Assembly (NCBI GenBank): GCA_016745035.1
Contig: JADGDE010000001.1
Location: forward strand, 1 to 54,563
Source: Thiotrichales bacterium
Lineage (GTDB): Bacteria; Pseudomonadota; Gammaproteobacteria; Beggiatoales; Beggiatoaceae
Direction of reading: 5' to 3'
Length of the DNA stretch: 54,563 bases
Numbering within the stretch: position 1 is the stretch's first letter; every line of letters begins with the position of its first letter. The notes under the pieces are model-generated. The model had not been told where the DNA came from and ran no database searches. It saw only the letters and a program-made list of their open reading frames with translations. A program made the translations under genes and the position numbers. Positions 19,001 to 27,787 of this stretch are shown here, in pieces.

Positions 19001-21116
19001 CACGCAATGTGGTGGTCATATTTTGTAGCGCATGTCCAAGTTGGTCTTGTTCCGAAAGTAAACGAATATCATGGCTAAAGTCCCCTGCGGCTATCGCATG
19101 GGCTTGTTTAATGGTGTGAGATAAAGCGGTTTTAACCTGTTCGCTGGCTTGTAAAATTTCTGTGACTTCATCTTGTCCTTGATAGTGAATCTGGCTTTGT
19201 TCAATATTGCCTTGTGCTAACGTTTTTAGATATTGGTTCAGTTGCCACAAAGGTCGGACAAACCCTAAACTAATGCGTCGCCCAAATATCCATGCCAATA
19301 ATAATAAACCCAGTATCAACCAGAGTAATAATGTTTCTAATTGCTCAACTTCGGCAAAGGCTTCACTTTGTCGCATTTCACTGATTAAAGCCCAATGATG
19401 CTCGCCAAATTCAAACGGTGTATAGACGGATAAGACCTTATCACCCCGATAATTTTCGCCCAGATGTTCACCACTGATGCCTGATAAGGCGGCCTCAACA
19501 CTATCGGTATCCACCCGACCAACTTCAGGGGCTTGCAAAGATGCGAATAAACTATGTGTTTCAGGGCTAAGATGCGTATCTGAGCGCATCAACTTATCTT
19601 CACCGACTAAATAACTCTCACCACTTTCCCCCATGCCTTTGCGCTCGGCCATCACCTGCTTGATATGTTTCCCTGATTTTTGTACCAACAAAACCAATTC
19701 AATCGTGTCACCATTTGCTGACATCAAAGGCTGCCCCATAAAAGAAGAAGGAATATAACCGCTGGCTTCATATAAGGCATAATCACTACGAACAAAATCC
19801 CTGGTTTTCATCGCTTGTTTAAACGTTGTAGCTAAGTCAGTATGAGCATAAGCACCTGTGAATAAATTACTGCCATAATCGTCTCCATGGTTGACGCTAT
19901 AAAAAACCTGCCCATTGGGATGGACTAAAAATAAATCATGATAATTACGGATTTCGATATAACGGGTGAAATAGTCTTCTCGCAAACTCTCTAACATGGG
20001 TGTGATCGCCTCTTCTAGGTCAATATGACTGACCAAACCCCAATTTAAACTTTGAATATTAACGGGGGTATGGACACTCAACACCAACTCATTGTCTGCA
20101 CTGGTATGAATAAGCGTACCCTTTTCTCCTTGCAAGGCTAAATACATGGCTTCATCGTTGCTAAGCGTGTCGCCTACCTGCCACTGGTACTTATCTTGGC
20201 TATGTGCATCATTACGATAATAAACCTCTCCCGCTTGATTCAAGGCGGCTAAATAACTGGTTCCAGTCTCCCCCATGCCATCACGACGTTGGACAATTTG
20301 ATTTAAGGAGGAAGGAGAGTTGGAACTAGGACTTAAAGCTAAAGCGATCACACCTGTGAGTTCACCAAAGCGGTATAAAGGCGCGCCTAAAAAGAAAACT
20401 TGCCCGCCAGCAGGTGGGTAATGGAAAAAATCCTCAATAGTAATATATTGATGTTTATGACTATTATCTATATTTTGTTTTTGCTCCTCATCAAGGGCTA
20501 AATACGTTTCCCCTGTGGTTAAAGTACGCTGAAACATATGCCTTAAGCGGGTGTCTTTTAAGTCTGAGGTATAGACATTTTGCCCCAAATCTGTGTCTTT
20601 TCTAGCGCTAAATACAACGCGCCCAGCTTTGGTAATTAACAATAGATCATGATAATCATATTCTTTTTTGATTTCCCGCAAGGCATTGCCCAAACGCCCT
20701 TCAACAGATTTCCAAGCAATACTATCAACGCTCTCGCTCATTTCCAGTGCGCCATCAAACTGCTCTAAGGCTTGTCCGACCCACTCATCTTGCGCTAAGA
20801 CGGTAATATTATCGCCACGTTCACGGAAAAAGGCCTCGAGTTGTGCCGTTTTATTTTCTTGAGTTGCCAACAATTGCTGTTTGGCTTTATTGCGCAATAA
20901 AGAAACCGTATCGAGCAATACCTGCATATCATTTTTATGCTCGACTAATTGCTCTTCTAATTGTTGTTTTTTGACTTGGTTGACGCTGACCAAATGCTCA
21001 AATGCTTGTTTACTTAGAATGCTACGGCTATACCAAGACAAAGCCCCACCGATTAAAGTTAGCGGAATAATGCCAAAGGCAAGTAACATAACTAATAATT
21101 TTGTTTTTATTTTCAA
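16050..21116 (-). CDS. giant hybrid sensor histidine kinase with duplicated periplasmic sensor and multiple receivers
   Basis: This 1688-residue inner-membrane kinase starts with a membrane helix (7-27), then a periplasmic region of about 560 residues containing two related halves: YHDLLLITKAGRVVFSARKD and GMGETGTSYL recur as YHDLFLVHPNGQVFYSVNHG and GMGESGESYL, suggesting tandem Cache-type sensors. A second helix follows (about 595-613), then HAMP-like segments with DQLG repeats (615-760), a GAF domain (790-930), a coiled coil (950-1010), HisKA (FLANMSHELRTPLNS, His near 1025) and HATPase (1130-1245). Receivers follow: one with IIEDD and ILDIGLP (about 1304-1352), a degenerate middle one, and a C-terminal one with LLVDDD and LMDVMMPNMDG (about 1572-1619). 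The start is TTG at 21116 with AAGAGAA. A binding-protein gene lies 114 bases upstream on the same strand. Confidence 0.93.
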   Translation of the reverse strand: MKIKTKLLVMLLAFGIIPLTLIGGALSWYSRSILSKQAFEHLVSVNQVKKQQLEEQLVEHKNDMQVLLDTVSLLRNKAKQQLLATQENKTAQLEAFFRERGDNITVLAQDEWVGQALEQFDGALEMSESVDSIAWKSVEGRLGNALREIKKEYDYHDLLLITKAGRVVFSARKDTDLGQNVYTSDLKDTRLRHMFQRTLTTGETYLALDEEQKQNIDNSHKHQYITIEDFFHYPPAGGQVFFLGAPLYRFGELTGVIALALSPSSNSPSSLNQIVQRRDGMGETGTSYLAALNQAGEVYYRNDAHSQDKYQWQVGDTLSNDEAMYLALQGEKGTLIHTSADNELVLSVHTPVNIQSLNWGLVSHIDLEEAITPMLESLREDYFTRYIEIRNYHDLFLVHPNGQVFYSVNHGDDYGSNLFTGAYAHTDLATTFKQAMKTRDFVRSDYALYEASGYIPSSFMGQPLMSANGDTIELVLLVQKSGKHIKQVMAERKGMGESGESYLVGEDKLMRSDTHLSPETHSLFASLQAPEVGRVDTDSVEAALSGISGEHLGENYRGDKVLSVYTPFEFGEHHWALISEMRQSEAFAEVEQLETLLLWLILGLLLLAWIFGRRISLGFVRPLWQLNQYLKTLAQGNIEQSQIHYQGQDEVTEILQASEQVKTALSHTIKQAHAIAAGDFSHDIRLLSEQDQLGHALQNMTTTLRGVIAQARNVAAGDYRLTVTILSDKDQLGTALRDMTHTLREITEKNAEALAQLEQENLKKQKNDWFKSGQTELIQTLGGEQTVQALGKNIISFLARYLDAQMGTFYLIHTLIDSTLDQSNEMDENTRLILVASYAYHKRKRMGQSWRLGEGLVGQVALEGEYVLLSDLPEHYHQVQSSLGSSLPHNLVIMPFFYENKLCGVLELGSLQDIDDEQLNFLQQVMPDIGTAVNAAASRARLAELLMQSQTQTEEMQTQTEEMQAQQEELRATNEELSIRSRELEQQKQDIKNKNTALQKTQQAIEIKAKELELANQYKSEFLANMSHELRTPLNSMLILSQMLADNRPNNLNEQQIESADTINKAGQELLALINDILDLSKVEAGKIDVYLEDFVLSDLTASLERNFKPLADKHEIAFSLHVDKTVPQQLNSDKQRLQQVLTNLLSNAFKFTSEKGQVSLEINTQAQTLYFKVCDTGIGIAPEKQASIFEAFKQADGSTTRNYGGTGLGLSISRQLAQLLEGDLQVQSQVNKGSCFTLSLPLHVVNKLNTSATPSPQTPPPVVDTPSVETLEKTAPPIQQETKTSICQDDRDNLASTDKVLLIIEDDVQFAQVVSKLAQERGFKILCANEGKSGLELAENYTPDAIILDIGLPLVDGWSVMAQLKDNPHTRHIPVYFISGNENRVEALNMGAIGYALKPVSMSTLNHTFEQIERVIAADKHYPLIFSQNHAQSIVELLQTAHTQPVVLNALDKIQAEIQTPAQYYDCYIIDASQDNAFLQQCLNACISIDKPALPPVLVYSQRDLNLEEQNLIKQAKLQYIIKVVQSQARLLDEATLFMHQHQNDLSDDKRAMLTRVHDKNAIFQNKKILLVDDDIRNVFSLGALLEEKDMEVLVAKDGQLALDLLAEHSDVDLVLMDVMMPNMDGYEAMRRIRKQGQFAKLPIIALTAKAMSHDRAKCIEAGANDYFSKPIDNDKLFSLMRVWLYK

Positions 21117-21230
21117 AGAATTATTCTCTTAGTTTTGAACTTAGCCATGTTACAAAATAACTAATTGACTGAAACGAAACGCTTATAGCACTTTTGTCTC
21201 ATGTTTTAGATTTTACATAACACCCATTAT

Positions 21231-22223
21231 TTAGCCTGCAAAGCGTCCATCAATAAAATTATCTAAATCAACGGCCTCTGTAAACATACCTGCCTGTTTT
21301 GATGCAGTTAAAATACGTTCATAATCAGCACGTTGAGGACTCAATCCTGTATAAACCGTCCGGTCATGAGGCGAGTTAATAGCTAATTGAATTTCTTTCG
21401 GCGTATGTGGCATATAATTACTAACCAATTCAGCGGTTTTAATCGCTTGGTTATCCGTTTTATCTTCATGAATGAACTGTCCCGCTCGCATCAAACTTGC
21501 CACCCACTCTTCAACGCCCTCTGGCGATTGTTCGAGTAATTCATTACGCACCATTAAAGTACAACAAATATGGTTTTGCATAATCTCGTTGGACAAAGTC
21601 AAAATCTCGCCAATGCCCATTTGTTCGGCTTTGACTCCAAAAGGTTCGGCAACAATAAAACCATCGATGTTACCGCGTTTTAAGGCCTTGAGCATATGCG
21701 AGGGCGCAACCACGGAGGTTTGCACATCTCTTAAGCTTAAGCCGCCTGAACGTAAATATTGATCCAATAACATTGTATGCGTGGATACTTTGGCTGGAAC
21801 TGCAATTTTTTTACCATTGAGCGCTGCTGCCGAATTAATCCCTGCGCCTTTACGCACCGCAATTGAAGAACCATTACGATGCCCAACCAAAACCGTTTTG
21901 CCGCTAAAGCCTTGAGCATGAATGTGCATCGCTAAGGGAGAAAGTAAAAAACCTGCTTGAATTCGGTTAGCCTTTAGTGCGCCAGAAATAGAGCGCCAAG
22001 ATTTAAACATACGCGGCTCCACATCAAAATGTTTGAGTGGTTTTTTTTGTTGAGCATGAGACACGGCTAAAGTCAGGTGATCGACAATCGGCAAATAGCC
22101 CACTTTAATGTGTTGCTGGGCTTTAACCAAAGGTGATAACCCCATCGCCAACGACCCTACGCCAGCCCCAAGCCATAAGCCTTGAGATAAAAAAGCCCGG
22201 CGCTTTTCGTTAATATTGCTCAT
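21231..22223 (-). CDS. Tat-exported solute-binding protein (nitrate/sulfonate/NMT1 type)
   Basis: A 330-residue periplasmic binding protein of the NrtA/CmpA/NMT1-like group. The N-terminus carries a twin-arginine signal (KRRAFLSQG followed by a hydrophobic stretch ending VKAQ). The mature part starts IKVGYLPIVDHLTLA, followed by the typical GKKIAVPAK and FIVAEPFGVKAEQMG segments. The ligand is not predictable. No ABC permease or ATPase gene is nearby; the next gene downstream is the giant sensor kinase, so it may present a ligand to that kinase rather than feed a transporter (inference). ATG with GGGGGAA upstream. Confidence 0.85.
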   Translation of the reverse strand: MSNINEKRRAFLSQGLWLGAGVGSLAMGLSPLVKAQQHIKVGYLPIVDHLTLAVSHAQQKKPLKHFDVEPRMFKSWRSISGALKANRIQAGFLLSPLAMHIHAQGFSGKTVLVGHRNGSSIAVRKGAGINSAAALNGKKIAVPAKVSTHTMLLDQYLRSGGLSLRDVQTSVVAPSHMLKALKRGNIDGFIVAEPFGVKAEQMGIGEILTLSNEIMQNHICCTLMVRNELLEQSPEGVEEWVASLMRAGQFIHEDKTDNQAIKTAELVSNYMPHTPKEIQLAINSPHDRTVYTGLSPQRADYERILTASKQAGMFTEAVDLDNFIDGRFAG

Positions 22224-22420
22224 AATATTCCCCCGAATTTAAGCTGAGCTTGACCCAAGTGCTATACAACGACGCTGAAAAGAGCAATAGTTAAGCTTGG
22301 CGCAAAACACCTTTTAAAGCCCTATTGCTTCAAGATAACACGGAAAATTGTTTGGCTCCAAACCATGACAAAAAATAATCAGCCACACCCAAGCTGAGCG
22401 AAAGTCCCAACGCCATTTTT

Positions 22421-22443
22421 AGCCTTTGCGTAACATCAGTTAA
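22421..22443 (-). repeat. solo half copy of the interspersed element
   Basis: AGCCTTTGCGTAACATCAGT within these bases is identical to the right end of copy 4 and of most others, but no matching left end is found upstream. It lies 20 bases downstream of the phosphoesterase stop, with the GCAAAGGC end facing the gene as seen from its coding strand. Confidence 0.7.
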
Positions 22444-22463
22444 TAACAGGTTTGGACATTTGA

Positions 22464-23399
22464 TTAGGGTCGCTGTGGCTGCCAGCCATAATTAATATAT
22501 GTGCGCTCGACCTGATTGCCTGTGAGCGTGATGAGGTTATAGCCTGGTGTGACTCCATGCCAATCGCCTTTGCGCCACCATTTGCCACATACTGCACCGC
22601 CAGTGATAAAGGTGGTATCGCCCCATTGATACAGCTCCTCTACGTGTAAATGTCCTTGCAATACCAATATCAGATTGTGATGTTTAAACCGTTCTAATAC
22701 AGCTTTATTATTGACAATCACACGGTTAGGTCGCGGTTGAAAATCCACGCCCTGAGTGACGTTATAAAAAGCCGTGACCAGCGGGATATGTGTCACCACC
22801 ACAATCGGCATATCGGCTTTAAGTTGGGCTAAGTCTTGTTCTAGCCACGCCAGTTGTTCTGGAGAAATAAAGCCGCGATATTTGTATTTGCCGCCCGTGA
22901 CTTCAACGGAGTCAAGCACGATAAAATGATAGCCTTTGGCATCAAAACTATAGTAAGTCCGCTCAAGTCCGGTTTTTTGTAAATAAATCGCCTTGGGATT
23001 GGCAGCCGCTTCTGTCCCATCTTCTGGTAAAGCGGCGACTAAATCATGATTACCAATCGCTGGATATAAATCGGCTTCAATATGATTGTGCAAGGTCATA
23101 TAGGCATCCCAACGGTGTGCGACACTGGCAGCAGACGACTGAAAGCCATCGGTAATATAATCGCCGCCGCCAATAACTAAATCTGGTTTTTGAGCATTGA
23201 TGCTATTGGCTGTCAGGACTAAAGCATCGGGGGTGTTCCATTCAGTACGTGCATGAACGTCAGTATAAAAGGCTAGACGCAAATTGTTTTTGTCAGGAGC
23301 TTGGCTAGAGCGGGTTTGTTGTTGGCTACAAGCTGCCAGAGACAAAAGCACGAGGGCAGCGAGGGTTTGCAAAAAAAAGCGGTGAGTTAGCTGGTTCAT
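22464..23399 (-). CDS. lipoprotein metallophosphoesterase
   Basis: A 311-residue calcineurin-like phosphoesterase anchored by a lipid: signal peptide with lipobox LAAC, Cys24. Metal ligands are visible as DVH (47-49), GGGDY, GNHD, VVTHIPL and GHLH. The substrate is unknown; relatives act on cyclic nucleotides, nucleotides or cell-wall phosphoesters. The ATG overlaps the stop of the VanZ-like gene (ATGA), so the two are translationally coupled and may work on the same envelope pathway. Confidence 0.9.
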   Translation of the reverse strand: MNQLTHRFFLQTLAALVLLSLAACSQQQTRSSQAPDKNNLRLAFYTDVHARTEWNTPDALVLTANSINAQKPDLVIGGGDYITDGFQSSAASVAHRWDAYMTLHNHIEADLYPAIGNHDLVAALPEDGTEAAANPKAIYLQKTGLERTYYSFDAKGYHFIVLDSVEVTGGKYKYRGFISPEQLAWLEQDLAQLKADMPIVVVTHIPLVTAFYNVTQGVDFQPRPNRVIVNNKAVLERFKHHNLILVLQGHLHVEELYQWGDTTFITGGAVCGKWWRKGDWHGVTPGYNLITLTGNQVERTYINYGWQPQRP

Positions 23400-24649
23400 G
23401 CGCTTTGCCTCCTTGAGAGCGTGACAGAAAAATAGATTAATCCCATAATCAATACACTAAAAATGCATTGTAGCCAGATTTCGCTGATCTGAGTAATCAG
23501 GTGTTGAGAGGTTTTGCTTTCGTAGGGAATATTTAAATCAATATCTTGTTTGAGTAATTTAAAATAATCCCGATCCCAAAATGATTGTGATTGCTTGAGT
23601 GTCTGAGTAAAATATTTTTCCAAGATATTATTTTCATAATAAGCCCGAGTCATATATTTAGTATAGGTTTTTAAATCGACTTTATTTTCATTAGCGATTT
23701 TTATATTAATATTACGGCTGTATAAATGCACCCGCAATTCATGCAAAAACGGGTCAGTGATAGGGGTGTATAACTTGAGAAATGCGCCGTATTGCTCACG
23801 TTTTGAATACTTATCGATAATGGCTGCCGCTTCTTTAGCATTGGCAGCATCGACTTGTTTTAGCTCCTTAGCGCTGAGCCGGGAACGAAACAAGCCTGTC
23901 TCTGGGTCATCATAGCGATGACCATATTCGATCATCATCGACTCATTAGCGTATAAATAACCCAGTACAGGGACATTTTGCGTATACCAAGCGATACGCG
24001 GCGGGGTATTGAGAAAACTCAATTGCATCAAGAGCAAAAAAACCAGCAATAAACGCGATAATAACAATAGACTACTGCTGGGCACATGATTAGAAATAAA
24101 GCTCGGCTTAAAGCCTTTCGCAATACCCATTTGCACCAAAGCAACTGCGAGGAAATTAATCCATATATCCGATAAGCCCCAATAGCGCCCCGGCACTAGC
24201 CATTGGATGGTTTCGTCCATTGTGCCAATAATTGCACCCAAGACAGCGGCAGAAAAATACAGACTATAATCTTTTACCCGTAAGACCAAAGCGCGAAACA
24301 GCAATAAACCAAGAATGCTATACAAAACAAAATGAAACGCTTCTTCAGGGTTTTTACGCAAATGAAAGGTATAGCCGACAAAAATAAGCGCAACCAAGAG
24401 CAGCCATATGGTATTGACATGGCTGTGTGTTTGCCGTTGACGTAATTTGGAGAACGTCGCTATGCTGGCGAGGAAAATAAAGCCCAACACCAGATATAAA
24501 AAAAATGTCCGCCCAAACTGGGCATCAATAAAGGTTTGCACATCTCTGGTAAAGGGGATGGCTATAAAAATAAAAACCGACCAAAACAGCACATAAAGCC
24601 AAGCGCGCCATTCTTTGCCTGTGATTTGCTCTGTTGTTGTATTTTGCAT
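23396..24649 (-). CDS. VanZ-like membrane protein with C-terminal extension
   Basis: A 417-residue protein with an N-terminal VanZ-like part: several membrane helices with the conserved FHFVLYSILGLLLF, GTMDETIQWLVPGR and GLSDIWINFLAVAL segments. A further helix near 200-220 follows, then an extracytoplasmic, charged domain of about 150 residues, and a last helix near the C-terminus (LQCIFSVLIMGLIYFSV). VanZ-like proteins are linked to envelope and glycopeptide tolerance, but the mechanism is unclear. The ATG at 24649 was chosen because AAGGGG lies seven bases ahead; the first ATG six codons upstream has none. It is coupled to the phosphoesterase downstream. Confidence 0.8.
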   Translation of the reverse strand: MQNTTTEQITGKEWRAWLYVLFWSVFIFIAIPFTRDVQTFIDAQFGRTFFLYLVLGFIFLASIATFSKLRQRQTHSHVNTIWLLLVALIFVGYTFHLRKNPEEAFHFVLYSILGLLLFRALVLRVKDYSLYFSAAVLGAIIGTMDETIQWLVPGRYWGLSDIWINFLAVALVQMGIAKGFKPSFISNHVPSSSLLLLSRLLLVFLLLMQLSFLNTPPRIAWYTQNVPVLGYLYANESMMIEYGHRYDDPETGLFRSRLSAKELKQVDAANAKEAAAIIDKYSKREQYGAFLKLYTPITDPFLHELRVHLYSRNINIKIANENKVDLKTYTKYMTRAYYENNILEKYFTQTLKQSQSFWDRDYFKLLKQDIDLNIPYESKTSQHLITQISEIWLQCIFSVLIMGLIYFSVTLSRRQSA

Positions 24650-24752
24650 CGCTAGCCCCTTTGTCATTGAGCGATATAATAAAGATAACAGAGACGGCGG
24701 GAAAATTGAATTTTTCTAGCTTGGATGTTGCAATAATGAGCGTCAACTAAAA

Positions 24753-24837
24753 TAACTGATGTGACGCACTAAGCCAGTTTTTATCACCATATTGTGATTT
24801 CCCACCGGTCTAGTGAAGCCTTTGCGTCACATCAATA
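24753..24837 (+). repeat. interspersed inverted-repeat element, copy 3
   Basis: The ends TGATGTGACGCA and TGCGTCACATCA are perfectly complementary, although both differ from the common TGATGTTACGCA/TGCGTAACATCA pair. Inner CACTAAGC pairs imperfectly with TCTAGTG. It lies between the divergent VanZ-like and methyltransferase-like genes. Confidence 0.9.
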
Positions 24838-24876
24838 AAATAATGTTGAAACTTTTTTACTTTGGTTGAAAATACA

Positions 24877-25338
24877 ATGAAAACCCGTCTGATTAAAATT
24901 TATCCCCCCTTGTATATGTTGCTCTGCGCCGGGCTTATGTGGTGTTTGCATACGAATTTGCCCTTGTACACATTGCCCGCACCGTGGTATCAGCCGCTAG
25001 GTTATGGTTTTATCGGTTTGGGTTTAATCTTAGATTTAAGTTCTTTAGGCTTGTTTTTATGGCAGCGCACTACCCCGCACCCTTTTCGCGAGCAAGATAG
25101 CCGCACCTTAGTCACGACGGGGTTTTATCGCTTTAGCCGCAATCCGATGTATTTGGGGCTATTGTGTTTGCTGATAGGTTTTGCCTGTTATTTAGGCAGC
25201 CTCAGCGGTTTTTTGCTCCCGCCTTTATTCGTTTGGCTGATGAACACACAACAAATCATTCACGAAGAACGGGTATTAGCACAGACATTTGGCGAGGCTT
25301 ATAGGCAATACCAACAGCGGGTCAGGCGTTGGCTATAG
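24877..25338 (+). CDS. isoprenylcysteine/phospholipid methyltransferase-like membrane protein
   Basis: A 153-residue protein with about four membrane helices and the C-terminal signature of the ICMT/PEMT-like family (RNPMYLGLL, later EERVLAQTFGEAYRQYQQRV). Such proteins use S-adenosylmethionine at the membrane; bacterial substrates are mostly unknown. The ATG at 24877 (MKTRLIK) is preferred over a TTG five codons upstream. The ribosome binding site is weak. It precedes the DUF255 gene by 61 bases. Confidence 0.82.
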   Translation: MKTRLIKIYPPLYMLLCAGLMWCLHTNLPLYTLPAPWYQPLGYGFIGLGLILDLSSLGLFLWQRTTPHPFREQDSRTLVTTGFYRFSRNPMYLGLLCLLIGFACYLGSLSGFLLPPLFVWLMNTQQIIHEERVLAQTFGEAYRQYQQRVRRWL

Positions 25339-25399
25339 CTTGATTATCTGCTGCAATAGCGCCACTTAAGGCTATATCTCTCTACATAAGGTCTTGATC

Positions 25400-27730
25400 A
25401 TGCGCTTGCCTTTTTTAATTTCTAGCCTTGTTGCCGCTCAGTTTTACGCGCCCGTGTTTGCTGAGCCATTACCTGCAACCGCCTCTTATAGCAGCGTTTT
25501 ACAGCAACAAATTCAAGCAGAATTACAGCGTTTAGGAAGCGCTTATCAACCACGCACCCAACAGCTTAACGCCCAAGGTCAGGCGCGTTATAGCAACCGT
25601 TTATTACTCGAATCCTCGCCCTATTTACGCCAACATGCACATAACCCAGTCAATTGGTACCCGTGGGGCGAAGAAGCTTTTGCCGCTGCCAAAGCGGAGA
25701 ATAAACCGGTGTTTTTATCCATCGGCTATGCGACTTGTCACTGGTGTCATGTCATGGAAGAGGAAAGTTTTGATAACCCTGAAATCGCCACTTTATTAAA
25801 CCAGCATTTTATTAGCATCAAGGTCGATAGAGAGCAGTTGCCCGCGGTTGATAGTTATTACATGACGGCGGTGTTATTACAGCAAGGCAGTGGCGGTTGG
25901 CCAATGTCGAGTTTTTTAACCCCCGAAGCCAAACCGTTTTTTGGCGGCACGTATTTTCCGCCAGCCGATTTTAGTCGTCTCTTGCAACGCATACAAACGC
26001 TGTGGGCAGGCAAAGAGCAGACAGAATTATTAAAACAAGCCGATTTAATCAGCGCTAAAGTCAAACAGCAATTAGAAACCACAGGGGCAGTGCAAGCCAT
26101 CGGTAAGCTGGAACTCGATAAGGCCTTGCAACAATTATTACAGCGTCATGACAATATGCAAGGCGGTTTCGGTACGGCTCCCAAATTCCCGCAAGAGAGC
26201 TGGAATTTATTTCTTTTAGACCAAGCCCTGCGCCGCCAAGACAATCAATTATTGCAAGTGGTGGAAACCAACGCACAGACGATGGCGCAAGGCGGTATTT
26301 ATGACCAAATCGCTGGTGGTTTTCATCGTTATAGCACCGATGCCGATTGGCTAGTGCCGCATTTTGAAAAAATGCTTTATAACCAAGCCCAGCTTGCGCC
26401 TTTGTATAGCCGTTTATATCAAATCACGGGCAAGCCTTTTTATGCGCGAATTGCCAAGCAAACCTTGGATTATGTCTTGCGAGAAATGCGCAGCCCCGAG
26501 GGTGATTTTTATTCCGCCACGGATGCCGACAGCCTTGATAGTGAGGGCGAATTGGTCGAGGGGGCGTATTTTATTTGGGATAAAGTCGAGGTTGAGCAAT
26601 TATTAAGCCCTGAACTCAGCGCCCAAGCTTTGGCAATTTACGATATTCAAACGCGGGATAATTTCGAGGGCAAACGGATTTTATATTTGCCTGAGATCCC
26701 CAAGCCTCAGCAGTGGGCAGCGTGGGACGAAATTAATCAAGCCTTGTATCAACAGCGCCAACAACGCCCTGCACCGTTTTTAGATAATAAAATCATCACG
26801 GCATGGAATGGGCTGATGATCAGTGCCTTGGTACAAGGCAGTCAAGATTTACATGAGCCGCGTTATTTAGCTGCTGCCCAGCAAGCGGCACAAAACCTGT
26901 TAAAACAACATCTCCAGCCTGACGGTCGCTTATGGCGTACCCGTTTGGAAGGTAAAACCTCGGTTAAGGGCGCATTGAGTGATTATGCTTATTTGCTCCA
27001 AGCCTTGATTGATTTACACGATGCCGATAATGCCCCTGTGTGGCTAGAAAAAGCGCAAAGCTTGGTCGCCTATTTAGAAGCGCATTTTTGGGATACCGAG
27101 CAAGGCGGCTATTATATGACCGAAGCGGGCGGGCAATTATTACAACGTCCAAAAACTGCTGAAGATGGCGCTATCATTGCCGCTAATGCGGTGCTAGTCC
27201 ATAGCCTCGCGGCCTTGAGTTTGCGCAGCGGTAATCCTGATTTTCACCATCGCGCTGAAACCCTGGTCGAGGCTTTTTCTAGTCAAATACAAGCCCAGCC
27301 TTTAGCTTATGGCTATATGTTGGCGGGGGTGGCAGGTTTAAGCGAGGGAGAAACCGGCAATGGGGTTTATGCCTCCGCTGCGGGTATTAAACTCAGCGCT
27401 AAGACAAAAGGCGAATGGGTGGTGGTCGATATGGATATGCCCACAGGCTGGCACATCAATGCCAACGTGGTCAACAACCCCGATTTAATTCCCACGTCTA
27501 TCAGCTTAAACGAGGCGGATAATCGCATTGTAGAGATACTGTATCCACCCGCACAAAGCCAACAATTAAGCTGGCAGCAACAGGCTTTAAGTTTATATCA
27601 AGGCGCTGTGCGCATAAAATTGAAGCTAGAAAAACCCGCGCATTATCCTGAATTATTAGTCAAGTTTCAGGCATGTAATGACAAACACTGTTTACCACCC
27701 CAGCAGCAACGCTTAAGGCTCAAGCGTTAA
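25400..27730 (+). CDS. secreted DUF255 (YyaL-type) thioredoxin-domain protein with a DsbD-like C-terminal domain
   Basis: A 776-residue exported protein (signal peptide ending FYAPVFA). The DUF255 thioredoxin-like domain contains [18 protein letters not shown] and the redox motif CHWC (Cys113, Cys116). An alpha/alpha barrel follows (about 230-650; [33 protein letters not shown]). The last 115 residues add a beta domain with GWHINAN, LIPTSI and a Cys pair in [12 protein letters not shown], like the N-terminal domain of DsbD. YyaL-type proteins are usually cytosolic and lack this tail, so a periplasmic thiol role is likely but inferred. ATG at 25400 with AAGG; an in-frame TTG lies two codons before. 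Confidence 0.85.
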   Translation: MRLPFLISSLVAAQFYAPVFAEPLPATASYSSVLQQQIQAELQRLGSAYQPRTQQLNAQGQARYSNRLLLESSPYLRQHAHNPVNWYPWGEEAFAAAKAENKPVFLSIGYATCHWCHVMEEESFDNPEIATLLNQHFISIKVDREQLPAVDSYYMTAVLLQQGSGGWPMSSFLTPEAKPFFGGTYFPPADFSRLLQRIQTLWAGKEQTELLKQADLISAKVKQQLETTGAVQAIGKLELDKALQQLLQRHDNMQGGFGTAPKFPQESWNLFLLDQALRRQDNQLLQVVETNAQTMAQGGIYDQIAGGFHRYSTDADWLVPHFEKMLYNQAQLAPLYSRLYQITGKPFYARIAKQTLDYVLREMRSPEGDFYSATDADSLDSEGELVEGAYFIWDKVEVEQLLSPELSAQALAIYDIQTRDNFEGKRILYLPEIPKPQQWAAWDEINQALYQQRQQRPAPFLDNKIITAWNGLMISALVQGSQDLHEPRYLAAAQQAAQNLLKQHLQPDGRLWRTRLEGKTSVKGALSDYAYLLQALIDLHDADNAPVWLEKAQSLVAYLEAHFWDTEQGGYYMTEAGGQLLQRPKTAEDGAIIAANAVLVHSLAALSLRSGNPDFHHRAETLVEAFSSQIQAQPLAYGYMLAGVAGLSEGETGNGVYASAAGIKLSAKTKGEWVVVDMDMPTGWHINANVVNNPDLIPTSISLNEADNRIVEILYPPAQSQQLSWQQQALSLYQGAVRIKLKLEKPAHYPELLVKFQACNDKHCLPPQQQRLRLKR

Positions 27731-27787
27731 GTTTATAGCTGGTTATGCTACCATGCGCTTTTTTATTCATCAGGGTAGTCTGAAAGC

